From Streptomyces griseomycini (lineage in GTDB: Bacteria > Actinomycetota > Actinomycetes > Streptomycetales > Streptomycetaceae): DNA of 64,000 nt. A model generated the notes under the pieces. That model saw only the letters and a list, made by a program, of their open reading frames with translations. It ran no database searches and was not told where the DNA came from. Positions 7,865-17,041 of the stretch are shown in pieces. The DNA lies in assembly GCF_014203535.1 (NCBI RefSeq), contig NZ_JACHJI010000018.1, positions 20,885 to 84,884 of the forward strand, read 5' to 3'. The position numbers were made by a program, and so were the translations under genes. Position 1 is the first letter of the stretch. The number at the start of each line of letters is the position of its first letter.

Positions 7865-9472
7865 TTACTTCTGGGTGACGTCGGTGCAGTAGACGTTCCT
7901 GTCCGGCAGGCGGCCGGTGGTCAGGAAGTCGACGGTGGCCTTGTCGGTGCATGCGGAACCTTCGCCGTAGACGTGGTGCCCGCCGTTGTCGACGCCGACG
8001 AAGGCAGAGCCGTCGCCGAAAGACTTGTGCAGCCCGACGCCGCTTTCCCACGGGGTGGCATTGTCCCGGCGGTTCTGCAGGATCAGGGTGTTGCGCGGGC
8101 CGCCCTTCACGACCTTGGCGGTCGCCTCGACCGGCTTGTCCCAGTAGGCGCATGCCCAGATGTTGGCGGGCATGCCCGCGGTGAGCGGCCACTTCTCGCG
8201 GTCGGCGGTGGTGCGGGCGGCGTAGCCGTCGACGTCGCGCGTCCATTCGGCGTCGCCACAGGTGAGAGCCATGAACATGGTGGCCTGGTTGTCCGCGGGG
8301 ATGCCCGGGGACGTCGGTGTGTCGGCGAATACCTCCTTGAGAACTGCGGTGTCGGCGGCCGTGGTGCTGCCGTGGGCCAGGTTGTCGGCGGCCTTCCAGA
8401 ACTTGGCGAGCACGGGAAGGGTGTTGTTCTGCAGAAGCAGGGCGTAGGTCGTGTTCCGCAGCAGCGCCCCGTCCAGCGACACCGATGCGCCGGGAATCGC
8501 TGCGGGCGTGCGGTCGAGCCGGTCGGCGAGGGTGAGGTAGGTGCGGGTCACCTGCGCGACGTTCGTGCCCAGCTTGAGGGTGCCGGCCTGCGCCGCGGCG
8601 ACACGGGCGGCATCGGGGAACCGATCGGCCATGCCCTTGCCCCAGGTGTCCGCCACCTGGTCGGCCCATACCTTGGTGGGGTCGACGTTGCCTTCCAGGA
8701 TCATCCGGTCGGTGTGGTCCTGGAAGAGGGAGCGGTAGACGGCGCCGAGGTAGGTGCCGTAGGACTGGCCCCAGTAGGAGATCTTCTTCTCACCGAGCGC
8801 CTGGCGGATGCGGTCCATGTCGCGGGCGGTGTTGGTGGTGTTGTAGTACCGCAGGTTCTTGCCCACCGTGTCGGCGCACTGCTCGGCGTCGGCTTTGGCG
8901 AGGGCCACGTTCTTGGTGATCGAGCCGTCCGCGGCAGGATAGGGGAAGAGCCCGGACACGCTGGGGTCGTGCAGACCGCAACTCTGCGGGGTGCTGTGTT
9001 CGACGCCGCGCGGGTCGAAACCGATCAGGTCGTAGCGGTCCAGCACGGACTTCGGCAGTGTGGACGCCATGGTTTCGGGCATGCCGAGACCGCCCAGGGC
9101 CGGCCCGCCGGGGTTCAGCAGCAGAACGCCATGTCGCTTCCCGGGCTGTGCGGTGGACAGCCGGGAGACCGCCACATCGATCTTCATGCCGCCCGGGTTC
9201 CGGTAGTCGAGTGGTACCTCCAACGTTCCACAGGCCAGGTGGGGGTCACGGGTTTGTCCCTCGGCCAGGGCCGGGCACCTGCCCCAGGTGATCTTGGAGT
9301 CGCCCGCGGTCTCGTCGACGCTCTTGCCGGAGACCTTGGCCGGTTGCGGGCCCTTGGCGTCGGCACCACACCCGACCAGGGGGGTTCCCGCCAGCGTGGA
9401 AACCAGCAGAGCTGCGGCGATTCGGCGGCCTTTGGGGAAACCGTGCTGCGCGGAACTGAGTGTCGTGGTCAT
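7865..9472 (-). CDS. Lipoprotein alpha/beta hydrolase, tripeptidyl-aminopeptidase (SlpD/SlpE, TAP) type
   Basis: A 535-residue secreted hydrolase. A signal peptide with hydrophobic core AAALLVSTLAG leads to lipobox LVGC, with Cys35 as the lipidated residue, so it should be anchored outside the membrane. The alpha/beta-hydrolase fold is shown by VLLLNPGGPALGG (oxyanion region), the nucleophile elbow GQSYG (Ser237), Asp470 in NRRDNATP and His499 in GGHHVYG. The C-terminal part is TAP-like. Relatives in Streptomyces remove tripeptides from secreted substrates. No operon partner; the upstream 240 bases hold the promoter region. Confidence 0.88.
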   Translation of the reverse strand: MTTTLSSAQHGFPKGRRIAAALLVSTLAGTPLVGCGADAKGPQPAKVSGKSVDETAGDSKITWGRCPALAEGQTRDPHLACGTLEVPLDYRNPGGMKIDVAVSRLSTAQPGKRHGVLLLNPGGPALGGLGMPETMASTLPKSVLDRYDLIGFDPRGVEHSTPQSCGLHDPSVSGLFPYPAADGSITKNVALAKADAEQCADTVGKNLRYYNTTNTARDMDRIRQALGEKKISYWGQSYGTYLGAVYRSLFQDHTDRMILEGNVDPTKVWADQVADTWGKGMADRFPDAARVAAAQAGTLKLGTNVAQVTRTYLTLADRLDRTPAAIPGASVSLDGALLRNTTYALLLQNNTLPVLAKFWKAADNLAHGSTTAADTAVLKEVFADTPTSPGIPADNQATMFMALTCGDAEWTRDVDGYAARTTADREKWPLTAGMPANIWACAYWDKPVEATAKVVKGGPRNTLILQNRRDNATPWESGVGLHKSFGDGSAFVGVDNGGHHVYGEGSACTDKATVDFLTTGRLPDRNVYCTDVTQK

Positions 9473-9717
9473 GGTGTTGTCCTTGGCTACTGGGCTGGTC
9501 GGCCTTGCCCGGCCGTTGTGTTGACGATTCGAGTCAACTCAACAAGGGACCACCGGTGGCGCGCGTCACCCCGGAGAGGACAAAGCAGGTAGCTCGCCCG
9601 GGGGATCCTGGGCCGACCCTGAGAACGGAGCGGCCGCCGCGGGGTGTATCGGATGAGCTGTGGGCGGGAACGAGCGGCTGCTGCCAGCTTGCCGCGCCGC
9701 ACGGCATCACAGGGCCG

Positions 9718-10048
9718 TCAGGCTCGGTTGCCGTCCCCAGCCCACCCCGCCCGATAGGCCAGGACCACCGCCTGGACGCGGTCGCGGAGATCCAGTTGGG
9801 TGGGAATGCGGGAGACGTAGGTCTTCACGGTCTCGTGGCTGATGACCAGTTCGGTGGGCGATTTCCGCGTTCTACAGGCCCTCGTTGATGAGGAGGAGGA
9901 TCTCGCGCTCGCGAGGGGGGAGAACCTTGATGCGCTCGCGCTCGGTGGCGGCGGAGGGGCGTACGCGTTCGGAGAAGCGGCCGATCAGGGTGCGGGTGAC
10001 GGCGGGGGCCAGGAGGGACTCGCCGCGGGCGACGACGCGTACCGCGTT
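9718..10048 (-). pseudogene. NarL/FixJ-type response regulator, output domain remnant
   Basis: Minus-strand reading gives VARGESLLAPAVTRTLIGRF, then LPPREREILLLINEGL and a TAG stop where the family has serine. After a further one-base slip it continues ELVISHETVKTYVSRI, the recognition helix, and LDLRDRVQAVVLAYRAG to a stop at 9718-9720. The receiver domain is missing. It is replaced at about 10050 by the replication-relaxation remnant. No cognate histidine kinase is nearby. Confidence 0.65.
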
Positions 10049-10052
10049 GATA

Positions 10053-10782
10053 AGGGCTGGATGAAGTCCCGCTGGTTCCTGGCCCAACCCGGACCCGAGA
10101 TGGCGCTCTCCCTCGACTTCGCGTTCGACCGTGGACGCCGGTCACCGGAGAGAAGGCCGCCTCCTCGCTCGCGGCCTGGCACGCCCTGGCCGTCACACAG
10201 CGCGCCATCGCCTTCTACCGGCGCGGCGTCGGCACGCTGGGGGACCGGGAAGTGGAAGTCGCCCACCCCCACCCCCTGCCCCGCCACCAGAGCCTCGTGG
10301 CCGACGCCCTGGTCCACCTGCCCTACACCAACCTGCCGCACGTGTTCGCAGAGGTGGACCGCGCGTCGATGGTCTTCGCCAAGCTGACCGCCCACGACGA
10401 GTACCGCACCAACGTGTGGAAGAGCACCGGCAAGCAAGCGTGGCTGACCCGCTGCCCGCGCACCGAAGAAATCTTCCCGCCCGTGCTCCTCGTGTGTGAC
10501 GGAGCCGGCACCACCGCGTTCGACAACCGCATCGCCGTCCTGCTCACCGCGGCGCACCAACCGGCCTCCGTCCACACCGGCAAGCTCACCGTCGCCGCAA
10601 CCACCCTCGCCGAGCTCGATCATCACGGGCCGCGCGCGAAGATCTGGCGCTACCCGCTACCCGCTACCCGCTACCCGCTGCCTCGCCAGGCGGGGCATCT
10701 GGGCACCCGCACCCTCTCGGACCTCCTCGGGACGGGGAAGCCGACCCCCCGTTCGGGACTGCCCAGCCAGATCAAGTCCTGA
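10053..10782 (+). pseudogene. Replication-relaxation family protein, truncated and frameshifted
   Basis: The segment FAEVDRASMVFAKLTAHDEY with the following IFPPVLLVCDGAG and DNRIAVLL resembles the Replic_Relax family carried by actinobacterial plasmids and integrative elements. The first part (KSRWFLAQPGPEMALSLDFA) is one frame off, with a slip near 10133. The 5' end is lost at the junction with the response-regulator remnant. After about 10640 the frame runs into a short tandem repeat and an unrelated tail. It indicates an old plasmid-like element in this region. Confidence 0.5.
10648..10680 (+). repeat. 7-bp tandem repeat (CGCTACC), about four copies
   Basis: CGCTACC is repeated head to tail about four times at the 3' end of the replication-relaxation remnant and shifts it through PLPATRYPLP. 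Slippage here may have created the abnormal C-terminus. Confidence 0.8.
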
Positions 10783-10873
10783 GCTCGCGCAGCCCGGCGG
10801 CGGGCTCGGCCTCCGCCCAGGCCGGGCCCGCCGGCCCTGCCCGGTTATCGGTGACGGCTGGAAAGCTGACCGG

Positions 10874-11392
10874 ATGAACGGCGACGAGCAGCTGCTGAAC
10901 GGCCGCGTCTACGGCGCGGAGCACGACGGCCCCCACTCCGGCCCGCTCTCGCACCGCACCTACGCCGAACTGGTCGGCGGGCCGCTGGACGGCCTGCTTC
11001 TGGACATCCACGGGTGGCGGACCGAGGAGGTCGACGACGGCGTCGCCCTGACCATCGAGCTCTCCCGGTGGTCCGGCGGCCGCGCCCTGTATGACCCGTA
11101 CCTCGGCGAGCCCCGCACAGCCGGCTCCGGAAAACAGCCACGGCCAGGAGCCGTCCAGGCTCCGCCGTGCCCTGTTCGGCCGCCGTGGCTGACCACACAC
11201 CGTGACGTCACCCCTCCCGCCAGGCACGGGGAAGAGGCGGCATCGACGAACAGCGGCCCGGGTCAGGCCGGGGACGGCCCGCTGCCGCAGGTCCGGGCAG
11301 CAGCGCAGCCGGGCTCCAGACCGTCCCGGCCGTGGGCCATGTCGAGAGTGTCGACGACGAGTTCGGCTCGGCGGTGGTCGGTCATGGCGTAG
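10874..11392 (+). CDS. Hypothetical protein with foreign C-terminus
   Basis: Starting MNGDEQLLNGRVYGAEHDGP, the first 80 residues include RTYAELVGGPLDGLLLDIHG and LYDPYLGEP, a coherent small-protein family of unknown function. A decayed relative is present at 45721-45882 (DEQLLRRRVYGADHDQ). From about 11120 the sequence becomes low complexity and runs into the IS3 remnant, so the natural C-terminus was probably lost. It may be non-functional. Confidence 0.45.
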   Translation: MNGDEQLLNGRVYGAEHDGPHSGPLSHRTYAELVGGPLDGLLLDIHGWRTEEVDDGVALTIELSRWSGGRALYDPYLGEPRTAGSGKQPRPGAVQAPPCPVRPPWLTTHRDVTPPARHGEEAASTNSGPGQAGDGPLPQVRAAAQPGSRPSRPWAMSRVSTTSSARRWSVMA

Positions 11393-11770
11393 CCGACGAC
11401 CTCGTGGGTGGCCAGGTCCGGTCGGCAGGCGAGGGAGAACCGGCCTCTGCGGTGGGCAGATAGGCGATGCCGCAGACCGGCTCGGTCCCGAGGCGCTCGG
11501 CATGGAGGTCGCGGCCGATCAGGTCCGGGGCGGGCCTGGTCGTCGTACGGACCGGGTCAGCGGACACCGCCTGCGCCGGGTGACGCCGCGCTCACGCATC
11601 GCGCGGGCGACGTGTTTACGGTTCACCCGCCGGTACCAGCCGTGCAGGGACTCGAAGCTGATGCCGGGTTCCCGGGCGACGGCGGTGACCGTCTTGCCCG
11701 AGGAACCGACGAGCGCGATCGCGTCCCGCTTGAACTCCTCGGTGTACCGCTTCGTGTACTTGTTTCCCAC
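11255..11770 (-). pseudogene. IS3-family transposase remnant (OrfA and OrfB pieces)
   Basis: From 11770 leftward the OrfA N-terminus is clear: MGNKYTKRYTEEFKRDAIAL, then TVTAVAREPGIS and SLHGWYR. It then jumps to OrfB sequence (NRKHVARAMRERGVTRRRR). DLIGRDLHAERLGT and DHRRAELVVDTLDMAHG follow in other frames. An internal deletion and at least two frameshifts make it inactive. It is related to, but distinct from, the IS3 remnant at 31197-31904. Confidence 0.75.
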
Positions 11771-11866
11771 CTGGTGCTACTTCCTCTGGAACCTCAGGAT
11801 CTCAGTTTCCAGGTGTCCACGATCAAGAGGAAGCTTCATGTCACACCTGACCCCTAGAGTCCTCCC

Positions 11867-13486
11867 ATGACACAACCAACTTCCCCCGGTGTGCCCACCG
11901 ATGACACACAGGACGACAACACAGCAGCGCGAACAAGGCAGTTAAGGGTGCTTCTGGAAACCGCGAGTCCCGCCGAGGCGGGTGAGGCGGTCAGAGAGCT
12001 CATGCTGCTGGCAGCGTCCGGCGGCGGCGACGCGGCGTTGGAGCTGGCCGTGCGGTACAGCGGCATGTCCGACTGCTCCACCGAGGAACTGCTCCGGTTG
12101 TGGGCGATCGCCGACGGAGATCCGTTCGGTTTCTGCGAGGACCTGGAGGCCCCGGCGTACCGCGCGCGCAAGGCCGTCAGGAAACTGGTTTCCCTGTCCG
12201 TGCCGGGTGACGGCGGGCATGCCCTGAAACTGGCTGCCCGGTTCACCCCTCTGGACCCGTACGCGTCCAAGTTCCTCATCCGTCTGTGGAGGACGGACCG
12301 TGACCCGGACAGTTTCGCCGAGCACCTGCTGGCTCCGGCGTTCCGCCAGGAGGGCAGGACGGAGCTGAGGCTGCCGTACGCCTCTTCCCTGCGCGGTCTG
12401 CGGCATCTCACGATGCTCGAGAAGCTCGACTTCTACCAGTGTGACGGGCTCACCGACCTCACCGAGGTCGGTGAACTCACCGGCCTCACGGACCTTGATC
12501 TCGGTGGCTGCACGAGCGTGGAGGACCTCACCCCGATCGGCCGTCTTTCCCGGCTCACCCGCCTCGACCTGAGCCGGTGCGGCGCCGTCGAGGATTTCGA
12601 GCCCTTGCTGAACCTCAGCGGTCTGCGTCAGCTGAGGTTGAGTTGGACCAAGGTGCGCTCCCTCCGTGTGTTCGGCGGGGCGCTCGGCGCTCTGGAATCC
12701 CTGAGTCTCCGCTCCTGCGGGTCCCTCACGGACCTGGAGGGACTCGCCGGGCTGCCGAACCTCGCCCACCTCCAGCTGAGCGGCGAGCAGCTCCACGACC
12801 TCTCGCCGTTCGCGGCTCTCCCTCGACTCCAGTCCCTCGAACTCGACAGATGCGACGAGCTGACGACGCTCGAAGGGCTGGACGGCCACCCCCGGCTGAC
12901 GAAGCTCGGGATCCACGGCAGTGCGGCACTGCGCACCACCGAAGGGCTGGGCGAGCTGCCGGCGTTGCGGGAGTTGACTTTCACCAGTTGCTCCGCGCTG
13001 GCCGACCTCAAGGGCCTCGACCGCCTGCCCGCGCTGCGCACGCTGATGATCAACGGCTCCGCCGTCCGCGACCTCGGTGACCTGTCCGGATCTCCGCTGA
13101 CCACACTGACCCTGCTGTACATGGAGAACCTGGAATCGCTCAGGGCCCTCCGGGACTGCTCCGGCTTGCGCGAACTGACCCTCCGCTCCCTGAACGACTG
13201 CCCCTCGGTCGAGGGCATACCCGTGGAACGGCTCAGCTCACTCAGTGTGGCCGGCCCGCGCTGGGCCGCACTGCAGGACATCACCTTGTTCACCGCTTCG
13301 CCCCACCTCGCGGAACTCGACCTGCGTGGATGCCCGTCCCTGCAGGATCTCGGGCCTCTGCTCGACATGCCGGCGCTGGCACATGTCCACCTGGCCGAAC
13401 GGATTGCGACCTCGCCGTCGGGCGTCCCCCACCCCGTGGTGACCGAACTCAGGGCACGAGGCGTGACCGTCACGCTGCACCGCTGA
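11867..13486 (+). CDS. Leucine-rich repeat protein
   Basis: A 539-residue protein. Residues 1-160 are a helical N-terminal region containing YSGMSDCSTEELLRLWAIAD and PYASKFLIRLWRTDRDPDSF. Residues about 175-525 form some fourteen 22-24-residue leucine-rich repeats such as LTGLTDLDLGGCTSVEDLTP. No signal peptide, membrane segment, NTPase or kinase domain is visible, so it is probably a cytosolic binding scaffold. In Streptomyces similar LRR tails occur on NTPase effectors; here the tail stands alone. Leu26 is encoded by TTA (11942-11944), so translation should depend on the bldA tRNA. It is followed 71 bp later by the DUF1963 gene. Confidence 0.8.
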   Translation: MTQPTSPGVPTDDTQDDNTAARTRQLRVLLETASPAEAGEAVRELMLLAASGGGDAALELAVRYSGMSDCSTEELLRLWAIADGDPFGFCEDLEAPAYRARKAVRKLVSLSVPGDGGHALKLAARFTPLDPYASKFLIRLWRTDRDPDSFAEHLLAPAFRQEGRTELRLPYASSLRGLRHLTMLEKLDFYQCDGLTDLTEVGELTGLTDLDLGGCTSVEDLTPIGRLSRLTRLDLSRCGAVEDFEPLLNLSGLRQLRLSWTKVRSLRVFGGALGALESLSLRSCGSLTDLEGLAGLPNLAHLQLSGEQLHDLSPFAALPRLQSLELDRCDELTTLEGLDGHPRLTKLGIHGSAALRTTEGLGELPALRELTFTSCSALADLKGLDRLPALRTLMINGSAVRDLGDLSGSPLTTLTLLYMENLESLRALRDCSGLRELTLRSLNDCPSVEGIPVERLSSLSVAGPRWAALQDITLFTASPHLAELDLRGCPSLQDLGPLLDMPALAHVHLAERIATSPSGVPHPVVTELRARGVTVTLHR

Positions 13487-13557
13487 CCGTTCACGATCCG
13501 CCGCTCACCCGGCACGACGCCTCCCGTCGAACCGACCTGGCCGCAAGGAGACTTCTC

Positions 13558-14409
13558 ATGTCCCCCGAAAACCTGGACACACTGAATGAGTTCCGTGAGA
13601 GGGCCCTCGCAGAGGGCATCTCCCCGGACGACATCGCGCGGTGGGTGGCCACCGCCCGACCCTGCGCCTTTCTGGGCACCAGGGGGGACGGGCCGGTGGT
13701 GGGCCGGCTCGGCGGGCCCCTCATGCTTCCCGCGGACGCCCCCGACCCGTGGTGCAAACTCGCCGCCACCATCGACCTCGCAGCGCTGCCCTCAGGAGTG
13801 ACCGACCTCGACCTGCCCGCCGACGGTCACCTCCTGCTGTTCGCCGATCCCGACCCCGACCGGATCGGGGAAGGAAACCTGGGCAGTGCACTCCACATTC
13901 CCGCCGGCACACCCGTCGAGGAACGCCCTGTGGACCTCGACCCGGAATGGAAGAACTACCCCCACGAAACGGATCTCCCGGAAGGGCTGCTCCGCCTGAG
14001 TACCGATGTCTCTCTGCCGTACTACACCTCGGTCTACGCTCCCGGGCAGCCCTTGGACTGCGCGGGTCACCCGGACCATCCCCATGCGAACGAACTGATC
14101 GAGGTATGGACGGAGATGCCGGGCGAGGGCATCGGCCGCGGGCTTCAGCTGGGTGGATACGCCGAGGACGAGCACTGGGCGGAAGACCCCAGCGTGGCAG
14201 CCGGGCGCGAAGCGGCACGAGCGGTGGCCCGAGGCGAACTGCCCGCGCCCGACACGAACGTACGTCCCGAGGACTGGGTATGCCTCGCCCAGTGGATGCA
14301 TGGGCTCGACGGTTTGGAGATGGCCCTCTACTCCTGGTCGATCTCCCGACAGGACCTGGTCGCGGGACGCTTCGACCGGGTCTACGCCACCATGACCTGG
14401 AACCCGTGA
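13558..14409 (+). CDS. DUF1963 domain protein
   Basis: A 283-residue protein starting MSPENLDTLNEFRERALAEG, with start set by AAGGAG upstream. It has the DUF1963 pattern: VGRLGGPLMLPADAPDPWCK near residue 50, HLLLFADPD in the middle, and a C-terminal LQLGGYAEDEHWAED and WVCLAQWMHGLDGLEMALYS. The family is related to YwqG-like proteins and has no established biochemical role. The 71-bp gap and shared strand suggest co-transcription with the LRR gene; pairing of a binding scaffold with DUF1963 is notable but unproven. Confidence 0.8.
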   Translation: MSPENLDTLNEFRERALAEGISPDDIARWVATARPCAFLGTRGDGPVVGRLGGPLMLPADAPDPWCKLAATIDLAALPSGVTDLDLPADGHLLLFADPDPDRIGEGNLGSALHIPAGTPVEERPVDLDPEWKNYPHETDLPEGLLRLSTDVSLPYYTSVYAPGQPLDCAGHPDHPHANELIEVWTEMPGEGIGRGLQLGGYAEDEHWAEDPSVAAGREAARAVARGELPAPDTNVRPEDWVCLAQWMHGLDGLEMALYSWSISRQDLVAGRFDRVYATMTWNP

Positions 14410-14480
14410 CACCCGCAGGACGCTGACCCGAGATGTCACCGCCGCCAAGGCGGGATTCGAACCGTTCCGGGTTCCTGCTG

Positions 14481-15094
14481 TCAGTCTGTTTCGACGTCAG
14501 CGGATCGTTTCGCGGCCTGGGCTCGATACCGTCCCGGTGTGGTGCCGAACTCCCGTTGGAAGGCGTGTGAGAGCGCGTACGGGCTGCCGTAGCCGACTCG
14601 GCCGGCGATGGTGGCCCGGGTGTCCGGGGTGTCGCGAAGCAGGGCGGCGGCGCGGATCACACGCCACCAGGTGAGGTACGCCATCGGAGGACGGCCGACC
14701 AGGGTGGTGAACCGGCGCGCCAGGGTGGGACGGGAGACGCCCGCCTCCGCCGCCAGACGGTCATTGCTCCACGGCGCGGCCGGGTCCGAATGCAGTGCCC
14801 GCAGGGCGGCGGCCGCCACTGGATCGCCCAGTACGCGGGGCCAAGCCCCGCTGGGGGCCTCGGTCATCCAGGCACGGATGATGTAGACGAGGAGGAGGTC
14901 GAGCAGACTCGGGAGCGCCACGCAGGAGCCGGGTCGCATCTCATCCAGCTCACCGGCGAGCAGGTCGATGGCGGCACGGAGTTCGAGGTGGCTGCCCACC
15001 CGGCTGGGAAGGTGGACGGCCTCAGGCATCTCTGCCGTGAGCGGATGCATGCGGCTGCAGTCGAGCCAGTGAGCGTTTTCCATCCTCAGTCTGA
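14481..15094 (-). pseudogene. AraC-family regulator, N-terminus removed by an IS
   Basis: The C-terminal 200 residues are well preserved: the cupin-associated helical linker (ELRAAIDLLAGELDEMRPGS) and two helix-turn-helix motifs, NDRLAAEAGVSRPTLARRFT and GRVGYGSPYALSHAFQREFG. The usual N-terminal cupin domain of about 100 residues is absent. Transposase DNA precedes it directly at about 15095. By chance the frame stays open into the frameshifted transposase, giving a 455-codon chimeric frame (14481-15848). As the native start and promoter are gone, I treat it as a pseudogene. Confidence 0.7.
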
Positions 15095-15935
15095 GCTGGC
15101 CAAATGCAGGAGAGGACGGCTTGGACGAGGCGGGTGATGCGGGTGGTGGAGCAGCGGATCTTGCGGAGGAGTCGCCAGGACTTGAGGATGGCGACGGCCT
15201 GCTCGACGAGGGCCCGGATCTTCGCGTGGGAACGGTTGACGGCCTTCTGGCCTGTGGAGAGAGTCTCCCAGCGTCCCCGGTACGGAACCCGGACCGTGCC
15301 CCCGGCGCCTCGATGAGCTTTGTCCGCCCAGCAGTGATGCCGGCGTCCGCGAGAGCGGCGACGACGGCGTGCTCACGTGCGGCCCGGACGTCGTGGACGG
15401 CACCGGGCAGAGTCGGCGAGGCCCACGGCAGTCGACCGGACGGATCGGCCAGGACCTGCACGTTCATCCCGTGCTTCCTGTGCTTGCCGGAGCAGAAGGG
15501 ACGGTGCGCGGCGATCCGGTCGATCGGCAGCAGGGTCCCGTCCGGCAGCACGGACGCCTGCGTCGATGCCGTCCGGACCGCTTCCACGAGGAGTGGGGCG
15601 GGAGCGGCCAGGAGCTCCACGGCCTCGGTGGTGTACCGGCAGGCGGTGGCGGTCCCGATGCCGAGCCCGGCCGCGAGCTGGGCATACGGGTGGCCGTTGC
15701 GAAGGTGGGCGAGGGCGAGCAGGGCCTGCCTGCCCGGGCTCAGGCGCCGCCAGCGGGTACCGAGGTCCCGGCGGTGTTCGCGGAGCTTGGCGGACAGGAA
15801 GCGCGGGGCAGAGCTGGACACGTCGATGCCGGACGGGTAGACAAGCACACGAAGCCTCTGGTGGGGACGGATTTCCTGGTCGAAAACCCATCTACCAGGG
15901 GCTTCACCTGTCCGTCAGCCCAACTGGCCGATCGA
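15095..15935. mobile_element. IS5-type insertion sequence interrupting an araC-type gene
   Basis: The element covers the transposase remnant at 15105-15848. Weak inverted repeats can be drawn with GGCCA cores near 15098 and 15923, but the ends are uncertain by some tens of bases. The regulator's 5' half is not on the far side, so insertion was accompanied by deletion. Confidence 0.55.
15105..15848 (-). pseudogene. IS5-family transposase, frameshifted
   Basis: The first two thirds read normally: MLVYPSGIDVSSSAPRFLSA, the HTH region QLAAGLGIGTATACRYTTEA, and the catalytic segment VLPDGTLLPIDRI to LPGAVHDVRAAREHAV. After DAGIT one base is missing near 15335. The expected continuation (WADKAHRGAGGTVRVPYRGR, then KSWRLLRKIRCSTTRITRLV) is in another frame down to 15105. 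The element is therefore inactive. The short fragment at 7420-7640 belongs to the same family. Confidence 0.75.
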
Positions 15936-16045
15936 CCCGGCAGGTTGGAAAGAGCTCAGTCGTTCATGGTGTAGGTGGGGCTCCAGGCACGCCGGGGATA
16001 ACAGAAAGCGGAGCCGTATCTTCGGTACCGCTCAGAGTTGATTCC

Positions 16046-17041
16046 TCACCGGCGGCCATCGATGAGCAGGTTCGCAGCAGCCGGTGCTGCGGATTCCGCC
16101 AGGGTCGCTGCGCCGACCAGGCCGGAATCGGGACCCAATTCGGCCGGGACGGCATGCAGATGACGCAGGAACGGCATCGCCGCGTAGCGTCGCAGGTGAT
16201 GGTTGAGCGGAGAGAAGAGCACATCGCCTGCTTGGGCGACGCCACCGCCGACCACGGCGATGTCGATCTCGACCAGTGCGGCCGTGGCGGCGATACCGGC
16301 CGCCAGGGCGCGGGCCGCACGGTCGAACGCGGCGACGGCGGCCGTGTCACCGGCTCGGGCTGCTGCCGCGACCGCCGGTGTGTCCGCCGTCGCGGGCGGC
16401 CGCCAGCCGAGGGAAAGAGCGTGCCGGGTGATGGCCGTACCACTGGCGATGCCTTCCAGGCAGCCATTCGCACCGCAGGGGCAGGGTTCGCCGTCGAAGT
16501 CGACACTGATGTGGCCGAGGTGACCGGCGTTGCCGGTGAGGCCGTGGCGCACTCGGCCGTCGAGGATCAGACCGGCGCCCACGCCCGTGGACACGACCAG
16601 GCACAGTGCGTCCCCGTGGCCGCGTGCGGCACCGTGGCGGTGCTCGGCCGCGGCCATCGCCACCGCGTCGCCCGCCAGCACGACGGGTCTGTGCGCCAGC
16701 GCCGGATGCGCGCTGACGGATTCGACGAGCGGAAAGTCTCGCCAGGCGGGGATGTTGACGGGGCTGACGGATCCGTGTGCCAGGTCGACCGGGCCGGCGC
16801 TGCCGATGCCCAGTGCGCGGACGTCTTCCCACAACGGGGCGGCGGCCAGGGCGTTCACCACCTGGTACACGGCGTCGAGGAGCGTGTCCGCGGATTCCTG
16901 CGCCGGGGTGGCGCGGCGCACGTGGTGGACGAGGGCGCCGGCCGAAGTGACGAGCGCACCCGCGATCTTGGTCCCCCCTATGTCGAGGGCAGCTATCAGG
17001 ACATCGCCCCGGGCCGGGACGGCGAATTGCTGACTACTCAC
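16046..17041 (-). CDS. ROK-family sugar kinase
   Basis: A 331-residue kinase whose GTG start at 17041 follows GGAGAG. The phosphate-binding loop is IAALDIGGTKIAG; the ROK signature and Cys/His zinc site follow as GHISVDFDGEPCPCGANGCL; STGVGAGLILDGRVRHGL precedes it. No N-terminal DNA-binding helix-turn-helix is present, so it is a kinase rather than a ROK repressor. It is transcribed divergently from the sugar-binding protein gene across a 314-bp gap, and its location suggests it phosphorylates mannose or glucose released from imported mannosides. Substrate is inferred from context only. Confidence 0.87.
   Translation of the reverse strand: MSSQQFAVPARGDVLIAALDIGGTKIAGALVTSAGALVHHVRRATPAQESADTLLDAVYQVVNALAAAPLWEDVRALGIGSAGPVDLAHGSVSPVNIPAWRDFPLVESVSAHPALAHRPVVLAGDAVAMAAAEHRHGAARGHGDALCLVVSTGVGAGLILDGRVRHGLTGNAGHLGHISVDFDGEPCPCGANGCLEGIASGTAITRHALSLGWRPPATADTPAVAAAARAGDTAAVAAFDRAARALAAGIAATAALVEIDIAVVGGGVAQAGDVLFSPLNHHLRRYAAMPFLRHLHAVPAELGPDSGLVGAATLAESAAPAAANLLIDGRR

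Noticed and set aside
7823..9592. Long plus-strand open frame of 589 codons opposite the TAP-like peptidase gene
   Set aside because: It is the antisense shadow of a gene with signal peptide, lipobox and full catalytic triad; its own translation is Gly/Val/Arg-rich with no domain.
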